DNA from: Bidens hawaiensis
Taxonomy: Eukaryota > Streptophyta > Magnoliopsida > Asterales > Asteraceae
Reading direction: 5' to 3'
Assembly (NCBI GenBank): GCA_021521415.1
Contig: JAIQDT010002051.1
Span: forward strand, 369,912 to 433,911
Length of the DNA stretch: 64,000 nucleotides
Shown here: positions 1 to 10,180 of the stretch, piece after piece
How positions within the stretch are numbered: position 1 is the first letter of the stretch
Layout of the letters: every line of letters starts with the position of its first letter
Made by a program: the position numbers and the translations under genes
The notes under the pieces: model-generated
Seen by the model: the letters and a program-made list of their open reading frames with translations, nothing else
The model's database searches: none
Told to the model about the DNA's origin: nothing

Positions 1-1390
1 AAGCTTATCACCTTGTTTGTCATTAGAGCATTATTAGAATTTAGGTGCAACGTACTTTTTAAAATTTTTTGAATTTTTTGTTCTATTAGAACCACATTAT
101 TAGAGTTAAAAGTGTCAACCAAATCAACCACACAAGAATCCTTGCTCTTTAAAACAGAGACCACACAAATAGTCGGAATAACATAATTTAAAACAGGAAG
201 TGTTAAAGAAACATAAGAAACAATTTAATTATCAAATTCAAAACAAGGGTCGTCATCCTCATCAGTCCATTCCTTCACAATTATTTTTTCTACACATGAA
301 GTAGACACATTAGAATCGTTCATATCTGAAGAAGACGGACAGCATTCACAGAACTAGTTCCATCACCTTTGTCTTGTTTACCGTACTTCATGTCCTTTAC
401 CTTTTCCTCCTGTTCTTTGGTAATAGGGGTAGGGACATAATTGTGGTTGTAGGGTGGGGGAACTTGACTGAATCCTATTCCCTCACCTTCATTCTCCTTT
501 CACCACAATTGGTTTTCAATCATTGAATTAACTATCTTACTGGAACCATCAAATTTTTTAAAATCAAGTTCAGCCCTTTCAAACTTACTAGTTAGATTCA
601 AAATTTCTAACTTAGAGGCTTCCAGTTTAGCAGTCAATTCAATGATTTCCTGTTTGGCATCAAGATGATGACAAGATTTTACACTAAAATCAGACTTAAG
701 CTTAGAAATGTCCTTCTTCTAAGCTTCTATTTTATCTAGAAAACCTTTTTCATTTTTCTTAAGTTTCAAATTTTCTGATTTTATTCTCTCCATATCTCTA
801 ATTAGGTTATCGTTATGAAGCTTATACATTTCTGTTTTCTCAACACAATCTAAAGGGCATGGTTGGAAACTTACCCCAGATGAATTTGGAGAAGTGAATG
901 CCATATACGCAAATTGAAGTTCCTTGATCTTCTTCTCTAGCGTCTTCAATATTGGCAAAGTTTGTGGTCTGATTTCTAATGTTGAGCGCAGCCATCTGAC
1001 CTTCCCAAGAAAACTGTTGAGCAACCATACCTCTTTCACCGTTACCAGAACTACCTCCAGCCTCACATCTGGCATTCCCAACTGGAACCAATGCCCTTTT
1101 CGTGTTTCCATCCTTCGTTGGGTTACTACATTCATGAGCAAAGTGACCCGGATCGTGACAGTTCTGGCACCTAAGAGTGTCTTTGTTAAAACCTACATTC
1201 TGATTATTAGGCATGTTCCAATTATTTCTACCCTTCCTCTTTGTGAACTTCTTCGCACGAAATACTGCGATGGCGATTTGCCACGAGATGTCCATTTTTT
1301 CAACATCATCAGGATGGATCTGATCAAGTTCAGTAGCAATATGACAAACTGAAAATTTTTGCCTTTTCCAGACACCAATCGCGACTTGAC
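1..1390 (-). pseudogene. Ty1/copia gag fragment, truncated at both ends
   Basis: Read on the minus strand from 1390 leftwards, this encodes part of a copia-type Gag, the nucleocapsid polyprotein that packages element RNA. A CCHC zinc knuckle is visible (CQNCHDPGHFAHEC, near 1130-1175), preceded by the acidic stretch DQIHPDDVEKMDISW found before the knuckle in plant copia Gags. After it the frame shifts near 900-1000, and a coiled-coil-like charged region continues (for example NLIRDMERIKSENLKLKKNEKG), then a proline-rich stretch (VPPPYNHNYVPTP) near 430-470. Frameshifts and stops show it is dead. The N-terminal part is missing because the sequence changes to a gypsy 3' end at about 1380-1390. 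The rest runs off the left edge. It is a different copia lineage from S1 and S2, whose knuckle is CFLCKEKGHFKREC. Confidence 0.8.
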
Positions 1391-3575
1391 TCAAAATTTC
1401 GGGACGAAAATTCTTTCAACATGGGAATGATGTGACACTCGTCAATTTCAGGTTAACTCCGTTAATCCGAACTCCGTTAATTCAAATTTAAGATCACACG
1501 AACTGTAACGTATATCTCATTACATTTAAATTAGAGTTTAAATGACGCATGACAATCATTACACAAGTAGTCTTTCGGAATTTCACCGAAACACACACGA
1601 GTCGACTCAAACCGTTGGTGAACAAACGACAAATATCAAAACAATAAGTATTTGATAATTATGTGTTTCATCTATGTGCTACTTGGTGTTTACATGCATA
1701 ACGTTAATTTGTGTGGAAAATGCACTAACTTGTTTTCGAAATTGATTAACTAGAAGTCTAGGGTGTGATGTGTAACTTATATTATAATTATTAATATATA
1801 AACAACCTTAACTAAAACCCTAACTCTTTCCCTCTCTCTCTTGGCGACGGAAGCCCCCTTTCCCCCTCTCCTCTCTTGCTCGGCCGATCACCACACACAC
1901 ACATACATATACAAGTTATTATTCAAACTTGCAATGAAGGTTTAAAGTGCTAGCTAGGTAAATTACATCATCTCTAGTCTATTTCATTGATTTAATTGCA
2001 TGATTAAACCTGCAATCATAAACCCTAGGTGCTAAAAATGTTGTTTGTTGATGAACTAGGGTTTACATGCATGATTGTTAGTCATAGGTTAATTGTTTAT
2101 TGATTTTTGATGAAAACTGATGCTGGACAGATTATTGATTTCGTGTTTGGACGACTGTAACTCGATGTTAATGTTATGTTTTGATGCGATTATTGATTCT
2201 ACAGTATACTAGGTCGAGTCTAGTTTCTGAAAAGTTTGAGTTTGTAATTTTTGGACGTATAAAAGTCTGTTTTTATTATTTTATAAAACTGTTGTTCAAG
2301 GCTGATTTGGGTGACCTGCTGTTAGGCTGTTTTGCGACTAAGATATCTCATAAACTACAAGACCAAATGGGTTGGTTCCACTTCTGGAAGAAAATATATT
2401 GAGTTAGGAATCTAACCCAATTGGTCTTGCATTAATTGAATTTACCATTTAACAGGAATAACAAATATCATTCTGTTGCGCATGATTTTGACTGCTGTGA
2501 GTTTACTGTAATGTTTTGATTATTGTGAGAAATCTATGTGGAATAAAAATACAATAAAAGTAGTTCTAGAAACCTAAATCATGTGTGCTTTTATGACGAT
2601 TTTTGGTAAATTAATTGATATGTTATGATCTGTTGAATTGAGTAATCTTTCCAAGAAGAATTCTGTCTTGATAAAACTAGCTGCTGAACTATGTGAAAAT
2701 ACATGAAACGTGTTTGTTGATCGATAATTGCTATGTTTTGACTAAGTTGCCCCTTGTGGGGAATAATTTACTAGTAATGTCCAATATTAGTATTTGATGC
2801 TTAAGTAGTTGTATACATATGTAACGTGTCACCAATGTGTTTGTCGAGTCACACATAATTCACCAACGAAACACGAAACGTATTTCATGGATAGGTATTA
2901 TGTACCGAGTCTAGAGACTCAATAATAGTTCCAACACTTAGAAAATCTCATTCTTGTTTTAGAGCGCTAGTGAGGATTTTCTGTGACGCGCATCTCTCGG
3001 TTGACTTGTTTTTGAATTCTTCGCAAACAGTGAGTTTCACGTTCCCCTTTTACTCTTTTAAACGCTTTTACTTGAGGGAGATAACATACTCCAAAACGCT
3101 ATAGATTTTGTTATTAGTTATATATCACTTGTAAGGCTAAGTGGCAATCGAACCAACTAAAGTCCTTCATAACATCGAACCGTTTAGTATTTGTATAATA
3201 GCGAGTTACTGTTGAGTAGTACTACTGGGTTTGACAAACCCCACCCGACTCTAAACTCGACGGCAGGTCGAGTGGGTGTAATTTTGGCTAACACATTTTC
3301 CATGGTCGTGGTAGACATGGTGGCAAGGCAATTGATAAACAGTTAGCTTCGGTGTCGAACACTTAGTAATACTTGTTTTATAAGCTAGCTACCTATTGAT
3401 ATATAATTGATTTAACACTATCTGGTAACGCAAACGCAAACGCAAAACACAAACACTTAAACGCAAACATTTTCTTTATTTATATATGTGAACTCACCAA
3501 CCCTGTGTTGACACTTTTATTATGTTATTCTCAGGTAGCCGAGGCGGGGCGCGCGGTATAGGAACATGCATTTCA
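1391..3575 (+). mobile_element. Ty3/gypsy 3' end plus LTR fragment
   Basis: At 1391-1430 is the short signature that ends the coding part of plant chromovirus-type gypsy elements (AAATTTCGGGACGAAAATTC). An LTR beginning TGTGACACTCG follows at 1431. The same signature occurs in reverse orientation beside the 3' LTRs of elements A and B, which supports the reading. The LTR continues through a pyrimidine-rich stretch near 1830-1880 (CCTCTCTCTCTTGGCGACGG) and a CA-rich microsatellite near 1890-1905. It is followed to about 3560 with no coding sequence recognised. The upstream body of the element is absent, so this is a truncated copy. The right end is approximate, because no TGxxCA end or target duplication was found. 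Confidence 0.65.
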
Positions 3576-3986
3576 TTGACCGAGTCTGACTGAAAACTTA
3601 ATGTATAACTGAGTTTGACCGAGAACTACCAAGTTGACCAAACTTTGACCGAGAACTCTAAGTTTGACCAGGCTTTGGCCGATAACTACTAGTGGCCGAG
3701 AACTATTCTTGGCCGAGAACCAACAGTAGCCGAGAACCAACAGTAAGCCGAGAACAGGTTATTTTAGCCGAGAACACAGATTGTCAACAAACTCGTAACA
3801 AACTCCCGAGAAAAAAGGGATTTTGATTTGTTTCCAAACCAAAATCAACTCTTTCCCAAAACTTTATTATTTCTTCTCCGGTCACATTGATCACCGGAAA
3901 AACAATCAAACCACCAAGAACACTATTCTTGAATCTTTGATATCACAATAACGAGCCTGAATAAGGTCTAAGGCTCTGATACCAAT
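3576..3986 (-). repeat. Leader of a minus-strand copia element with a degenerate CCGAGAAC array
   Basis: No gene. Between about 3580 and 3790 the motif (T)GxCCGAGAAC recurs roughly ten times at irregular spacing of about 12-30 bp. On the minus strand it reads GTTCTCGGC. The stretch ends at 3972-3984 with GGCTCTGATACCA, the reverse complement of the plant initiator-Met-tRNA primer-binding site. It is therefore the untranslated leader just inside the 5' LTR at 3987-4377. No gag follows on the left; the junction with the gypsy LTR is near 3575 and is approximate. Confidence 0.6.
3972..3984 (-). promoter_or_regulatory. Primer-binding site (tRNA-iMet)
   Basis: GGCTCTGATACCA on the plus strand is TGGTATCAGAGCC on the minus strand, the site where the 3' end of plant initiator-Met tRNA primes minus-strand DNA synthesis. 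It lies 2 nt from the LTR edge at 3987, as expected. Confidence 0.85.
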
Positions 3987-4377
3987 TGTAAGTCCCGAAT
4001 CTAGATCACTACAATTATAATATAAACAAACAAGTATTGGTGCGGAAATCCAACACTTGGGGATTCAAGAACACACGCAAACACAAACACGTAACACGGG
4101 GATTGATTCAAAACACACGTATGTATTATACGTCGGGTTCTTAAGCACTTACAATACTCGCACGTCTAGTAACTCGTAGACGGCCAAAAAAAACAAGTAA
4201 ATGAACAACCAAACCCTATACAATACATTCACTATATATAGGGAACCAAAAACCTAAGCCCAAACTGACCAAAAGCCCACCGAGATCTCTTAAGATATCT
4301 CGGCTTACACGTAAAACACTTAGCCCAAGCCCACATAATATAGACTAAGTACAAACCAATCAAAACTAGACCCAACA
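3987..4377 (-). mobile_element. Copia-type LTR (391 bp)
   Basis: The block begins TGTAAGTCCC and ends GACCCAACA on the plus strand, so it has TG/CA ends and short inverted termini (TGTTGGGTC on the minus strand). The primer-binding site lies just to its left, so it is a 5' LTR of a minus-strand element whose internal part is almost all lost. It abuts the remaining end of the S1 5' LTR on the right, so it probably landed inside that LTR. No second LTR or target duplication was found. Confidence 0.7.
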
Positions 4378-4501
4378 GTGTTAACGAGATTTCATTGTGT
4401 TTTTCATCTTGTAACAGATTCCGTACGTTGCATTAAATAGTTGGATAGTACGTACACCTCAACACATGATCCTTTCATGGTTTTTTAATTGGAATCAGAG
4501 C
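4378..4501 (+). promoter_or_regulatory. S1 5' LTR end and primer-binding site
   Basis: The S1 LTR end is taken as ACATGATCCTTTCA, ending at 4477, because S2 shows a similar end (CATGATGTCTTTCA) next to its own primer-binding site. TGGAATCAGAGC at 4490-4501 differs from the standard TGGTATCAGAGC by one base. The start of the LTR is cut off by the copia LTR ending at 4377, so only about 100 bp remain. Confidence 0.6.
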
Positions 4502-4775
4502 ATTGGCTTGTTTATACTTAAGAGTACACAAGATTTGAAGATTTGATTATCAATGTCCTTCACATCAACTTGATTTCATAATTCAACAAGTTCTCACCAT
4601 CAAATACATATGATTTTCACATATTATGGACGCATATAGTTCGTGATCAATCCTACCAAAATTCAGTTCAAAACAAGATCATTTGCATCATCAAAATTGC
4701 AAAATCATGATTAACAGTTACTATAGCGGATATGATGAGCTCATCGAATAATTACATATCCGTCCGTATAATTAG

Positions 4776-4930
4776 TTATCCATTGATCAGACTTATACGT
4801 TGACTAGGATTATCTGTTGATCAGAGTTACCCGTTGATTAGAGTTATTCGTTGACCAGGGTTATCCATTGACCAGGGTTATCCGTTGACTAGGGTTATCC
4901 GTTTACCAAGAAGTTATCCGTTGACTGGAC
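4776..4930 (+). repeat. 17-bp minisatellite in the S1 leader, about nine units
   Basis: Nine consecutive units of about 17 bp follow the pattern TTATCCGTTGACCAGGG. The steps are regular at 4776, 4793, 4810, 4827, 4844, 4861 and 4878; one unit of 19 bp starts at 4895 and the last at 4914. The array lies between the primer-binding site and the gag start. No gene is present in 4502-4981. Confidence 0.9.
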
Positions 4931-4981
4931 ACATACGTGTTGACTGAACATATATGAACATCGTGATTTTATTTGAAAAAG

Positions 4982-5492
4982 ATGGAAAATTTGAATGCGT
5001 TCGTGTCATAACCATCAACTCTGCTTCAATGTTTGAATCGTGATAATGAGATAGGGACTGCACATAAGCGCCACCTATGCTTATCAGAATGGAAGATTTT
5101 CCAAAATGGACAGATAAATTTGAGACTCACGTGCAAGCTGGAAGCTATGACACTTGGTTGGTTGTTGAAGAGGAATATGTCATTCCCAAGAATGAAAATG
5201 GAACAAATTATCGACGATAACAAGTTGATGAGGCTGAAAAAGCTTTGTTTATTAGGGAAAAGAAGATGTTAAATATATTTCAACAATCTATTAAAGCTGA
5301 GATATTCCAAATGCTTCAACATAATAGGTCTTGTTACTCTATTTGGAGAGCACTATTGAACAAGAATAGAGGAAATCCTGACATGAGAAAGTTCAAAATG
5401 GCTTTGTTAAAGAAGGGATTCGATATCTTTACGTTGGTCAAAGGTGAATCATTTGCTCAGCTGATTGAAAGATACTATCATCTGTATAATGA
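4982..5492 (+). pseudogene. S1 gag, N-terminal part
   Basis: The start ATG at 4982 (MENLNAFVS, then a stop) matches the Gag start of S2 (MEDLNAFVTHTSP), which fixes the start. After early stops and shifts, an open stretch from 5245 encodes the core of a copia-type Gag domain (UBN2-like by family knowledge), with the pieces MLNIFQQSIKAEIFQMLQHN, SIWRALLNKNRGNPD and LVKGESFAQLIERYYHL. Each has a close partner in S2 near 54480-54660. The reading breaks at 5492, where a solo LTR is inserted, and resumes at 7405. Gag would form the particle that carries element RNA; this copy cannot be made intact. Confidence 0.85.
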
Positions 5493-7404
5493 TGATGTGT
5501 GTCTAATGATGCTCTTTCTAAGTAACTCACAACTAAGATTTAAATTTATAAAACAAGACTCCTAAAGAAACCACACAAAACCGGCAAGTGTACCGATCAC
5601 TAATAGTATAGAACTAAGGAAGTCCGAGTATCTAACACAAGGACACGTTAAAACGTTTTTAATACTTAATCCTTACCAAGACTAACCTAAGAATATTTAA
5701 ATGATTTTTAATAATTAACTACTTGACCTAACTTACTTTAACTAAATTAATTAACTAAACTTAACTTAACTTAACTTAACTTAACTTAACTAAACACTTG
5801 ATAAAACTTAGAGACTTAACCAAAATTGGAGAAAACGTCTAACTAGGTAAGAATCATATTGAAGTTATAATAAGTTAATGGATTGAAGAATCTCACGACA
5901 CTGTTATCTAAGGATGATACAACTAAGGTTTACTCAAGAAAGCTAGATCACCTCTCGGCCTCACTAACAATAACTTACACTCGGTTGATTTTAAGAACAA
6001 ACCGGGGAATGAATTGCTAAAGTGTTCTAATGTCGACTCTCCTCTCGGTCTCACCGACACACTACCCTAATGGAGACGAATACTACGCAACCAAGGATAG
6101 AGGAACAATTTAGTTTAACTTAAACTAGATCAACTAATCGGTCACAAACCCAAACCCAACAAGAACCGAACCCGCTCTCGCCCGATCCTATTCTTAACAA
6201 GTAAAAGCTACGAGACGAGTTTACTTCCTATCACCTCTCGGTCTCTAAGAAGGTGCCTACCCGCTGAATTTAACCAATTAACACACCCACTAAACCCTAC
6301 GGTAGATCACCCCGCAAACAATCTCTAAACACAAAGTAAAGAGTTCAAACAACCTAAAATCAATCAAATCCGATTCAATCAATCAAAGCAAGAGGTATAT
6401 GAGTATAATTAATCAAATCACAGCCACTAAACACAGCCTAATTCAATATTAAACCAAACTTTCATCAACAATTCTAGTCATGGTGATCAACAATCCATAT
6501 TACTTACTAAAACCTAACAATAAACATCTAACCTAGGTAGAACTAACAAGTTTAGCCTAACATAATTTTTGGACAGCAGCTATACATCAAAGTAAACACC
6601 ATAAAACTCAACATAAACATAATTAAAACTCATTCAAGAATCAATATCTATCAAGCACAAGTCAATCTTCAATTTAATTGCAAAATAATCAAGTTAAAAG
6701 ATCAACTCGAACGAGTGTGAATCTTGAACACAAGAACAAAGTTTATGGATATAATACTTAATGTTATGGCTGAGTTTCTTGATGAATAAGGACCCTAGCT
6801 GCTGTACCAAGTCCTCCTCGATGATCTCTTTTCTCTCCTAGCCACCAAGAAGCTCCCACAAAAGTTTTTCTTCTTCTCACCTTGGTTGCCAAATTTCCAA
6901 TCGGACTATTGGGTATGATAGGGTTGTTTGCTTTTGTTTTAATAATAATATTTGGTTCTCCTTGTGATCTGCTCACGTGAGGTAAGTTCTCAGCCACAAA
7001 TAATCAATAGTGTTTGCCTAATTTAACACCAACAACAATTAAACCTCACAATAGCCGACCAAACTACAACTTGATATTTTCTTGATTCCCGATCGCAAAA
7101 AGAGAGCAGCCAAGGTCCTTAGGTCTTTTTTTTTCTTGTTATAATATATTATATATAACACATGTAAGGCTTCTAATAAATCGGTCGGGCCGGGCTTTAA
7201 CTTGGTTCTTCAAACTTGATCATATGAGCCTCTTTTATCTACCAAAACCCGAACCTTTTCTCTTTTAAAACTCGTCACCTACACAAAATAATAAACTTTG
7301 TAAGATCAAGTTAAAACGAGTTAAAAACATCATTTATTATATACTTTATCCATTAAAACGTGATAAAAAAGGTACGGAAAATAGGTGTGTTTTACAACAC
7401 ATCA
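5493..7404 (-). mobile_element. Solo LTR 1 (gypsy-like, 1912 bp)
   Basis: It has TG/CA ends with an 8-bp perfect inverted terminus (TGATGTGT / ACACATCA) and a 5-bp target duplication, AATGA (5488-5492 and 7405-7409). S1 gag reads on across it. No primer-binding site, polypurine tract or coding region is inside, so it is a solo LTR or LTR-like unit. It contains the motif AACCGGCAAGTGTACCGATCAC near 5578, also present in solo LTR 2, and a (TTAAC)n run near 5758-5795. The minus orientation is a guess from the CGGTACACTTGCCGG motif seen in some plant gypsy LTRs. The ORF at 6764-6997 shows nothing recognisable. Confidence 0.85.
5758..5795. repeat. (TTAAC)n microsatellite
   Basis: About seven tandem copies of a TTAAC/CTTAA pentamer occur inside solo LTR 1. 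The matching place in solo LTR 2 (about 7735-7755) has only about four. Confidence 0.9.
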
Positions 7405-7466
7405 AATGAGATGAAGAGGATGGGTATGACAAGCCTGATTTTGAGTATATCGATAAACTAGCTGAT
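7405..7466 (+). pseudogene. S1 gag, sliver between two solo LTRs
   Basis: These 62 bp encode NEMKRMGMT and, after a one-base shift, KPDFEYIDKLAD. They match NEMKRLGIDMQDYEYIDKLVD of S2 Gag (about 54390-54440). The sliver shows that two solo LTRs entered S1 separately, only about 60 bp apart, each with its own target duplication. It continues at 9166. Confidence 0.9.
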
Positions 7467-9165
7467 TGATGTGTATCTAACGAATGGTATTACTATGGAA
7501 CTCACAACTAAGCTTTAAATTTAAAACGAAACTTCTAATGAATCCACACACAACCGGCAAGTGTACCGATCACAAGTAGTATAGACCTAAGAAGTCCGAG
7601 TATCGAACACAAGGACACATGAGAACACCTATGATCACTAAACCCTAGACTAGACCTTCCTAAGAATAATAATTTTTTAAAATGATTTTAAATAATTAAA
7701 CTACTTTACCTAATTTACTTTGACTAGATTTATTAACTTAACTTAACTTAACGAAACACTTAATGAAACTTAGAAGCTTAACTGACAATGGAGAAAACGT
7801 CTACCTAGGTAAGAATCAAATTGAAGGTCTAACAAGCTATTGGATTGAATGATCTCACGACACCGGTATTTAAGGATGACACAACTAAGGTTCGCTCAAG
7901 AAAGCTAGATCACCTCTCGGTCTCACTAAGAAACCCTAACTTACACTTACTTGATTCTAAGAACAAACAGGGAAACAGATGCTAAGGTGTTATAATGCCG
8001 ACTCTCCTCTCAGAGTCACCGTCACATGACCTTATTGGAAACGAATACTACGCAACCAAGGATAGAGGAACAATTTGGTTTAACTCAAACTAGACCAACT
8101 AATATATCACGAACCCAAACCCGACAAGAACCGAACCCACTCTCGCGCGATCCTAATCCTAACAAGTAAACGCAATGAGACGCCTTTACTTCCTATTACC
8201 TCTCGGTCTCTAAGAAGGTGCTTACCCACTGACCTATTTCAATTAACAATATCAACAAACCCCTACGGTTGTTCCTACCGCAAGCAAACTCTAAACACAA
8301 AGTAAAGACATGAACATACAACTATCAATCCAAACCAATTCAATTAATTGAAGTATGAGATTATGATATAAAATCAAAAAATCACAGCCACTAAACACAA
8401 CCTAAATCAACATTAAACCAAACTTTCAATAGAAATTCAAGTCATATTGATCAAATAATCCATTAAACTCAGTAAAATCTAACAATAATCATCAAAACTA
8501 GGTAGAACAAAGAAGATTAGCTACTCATAATATTTGGACAGCAGCATATACTCAATGTAAACATCATATTAATCACCATAAACATAATTAAAACTATCCA
8601 ACAATCAATGATAATCAATATCAACTCAAACCCTAACTCAATTGCAAAAGAATTCAACTTTAAAGATCAAAATCACAAGAGTTACGAACACTAATAAGAA
8701 CACAAATTTTTTTGGATGTTTACTATCAATTATAGCTGAGTTTTATGATGAAGATTAACCCAAGCTGCTGTCCACAACCGTCCCTAATGATCTTCTTATT
8801 CCTTAGCCGCCACAAGTTTCAATAACTTCTTTTTTTCTTCCTTCTTTGGCTGCTGCAGTCCGATCCGACTAAGGGGGAGATATTAGGGTTCTTTTTTCTT
8901 TTCTTAGTTATGATATAATATGGCATGAAAGGCTTTCCCATGGTGATATTGGGTTGGGCGTTGAGTTTTGTCTTCAAACTTGATTATACAAGCCTCTTAT
9001 GTCTTCCAAAACCCGATACCTTTCTCTTTTAAAACTCGTAACCTACACAAAATAATACTTTGTAAGATCAAGTTAAAATGAGTTAATATCATTATTTATT
9101 ATATAATTAAGCCATTAAAAGATGATAAAATGGTGCGGAAAACAAGTGTGTTTTACAACACCTCA
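7467..9165 (-). mobile_element. Solo LTR 2 (same family as solo LTR 1, 1699 bp)
   Basis: It starts TGATGTGTATC and ends ACACCTCA, with a 5-bp target duplication CTGAT (7462-7466 and 9166-9170). It aligns with solo LTR 1 along its length, for example the CCGGCAAGTGTACCGATCAC motif near 7553 and the blocks with ACCTCTCGGTCTC near 7910 and 8205. No coding region is seen. It is about 210 bp shorter than copy 1. Confidence 0.85.
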
Positions 9166-10180
9166 CTGATGCACTTCCTGAAGAGTGGGAGACGTTTATT
9201 AGGATTCATTAATCAAATCCTGTTGCTTATGCACGTCTCGCACTTGCTAGGTTTATTGAGAAACTTGGGACACAAGAATTAGATCTAAGAAAGAAACTGA
9301 AAATGAAGAGTTCGGCTGCTATTCAAGATATTGGACAATACTACAACAATCCTACTTCTAGTCCAAAAATTCAAACGGCTTTCTACACTGATGGAAATGC
9401 ATTTGTTGGAAACTCAATGGGTGGATCTCAAGCTACTCCACAATATTCTATTAGCTATTCTGGAACTTTGCCTAATGAACAGAACACTACACCAAAGACC
9501 CAAAATCCTGAAGTTTTACATTGTAACATTGCTTTAATCTTAAGCATACAAATGGGTTAATTGCTGACAATGTCAAGGAGCATATGGCATTTCTGGGGAC
9601 TGTCTTGGAATCATATGAAGGTTTGATTGCTGGGTGAATCGACAATTACAACATGACAAAATAAGACTATGATCATATAGATCTTGAGGAAATGGAATTG
9701 TTAGACACTAAATGGTGCATGTCAAGTGTTATAAGAAGGGATCAAAGATTCAAGGAAATTACTGGGAAAAAATTGTCTTGATGGTACATCGTCAAAGTTG
9801 GGTTTTGATAAATCCAAGGTAAGATGATTTTGATGCAAAGAAAATGGGTATTTTAAAAGGGAGTGTACAAACAAGGAAGTTGGAGATAGTAGTGCCAATC
9901 CGTTTGGAAGAGATTACAACCGACAAGCTATTTACCAACACAATTCTCCCAAAAAGTGTGATGATGCTGGAAAGAAACGATTGAAGCTGAAGCATCAACC
10001 TCGAAAGCATATCATGCTGCTCAAGTGGACGAGGGATTCAATTGGAATTATTATGTTCAAGAAGCAAATGTTACTGAGGTTTTTGAAGATGCTGCTGTTT
10101 TAGAGGTAGCTGAGGTGGTAGCTGATGAGGTATCTGAAGAGGTTGAGGATGTAATTTCTGATATAAAAAAGGAGCTTAAG
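9166..10180 (+). pseudogene. S1 gag, middle part with decayed zinc knuckle
   Basis: The reading resumes with ALPEEWET, matching SLSDEWETF of S2. An open stretch at 9303-9560 covers the linker region. The stretch YDHIDLEEMELLDTKWCMSS (near 9668-9727) matches the pre-knuckle segment of S2 (YDQIDHEEMEMLDIPWCISS). The knuckle near 9825-9870 is broken: a stop and substitutions leave only CKENGYFKREC of the CCHC pattern. An acidic region (EVFEDAAVLEVAEVVADEVS) runs up to 10180, where gypsy element A is inserted after the duplicated TTAAG. Stops and shifts make it non-functional. Confidence 0.85.

Noticed and set aside
5493..9165. Idea that the two similar 1.7-1.9 kb blocks are a tandem duplication or the two LTRs of one element
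   Set aside because: Each has its own 5-bp target duplication and the 62 bp between them are S1 gag.
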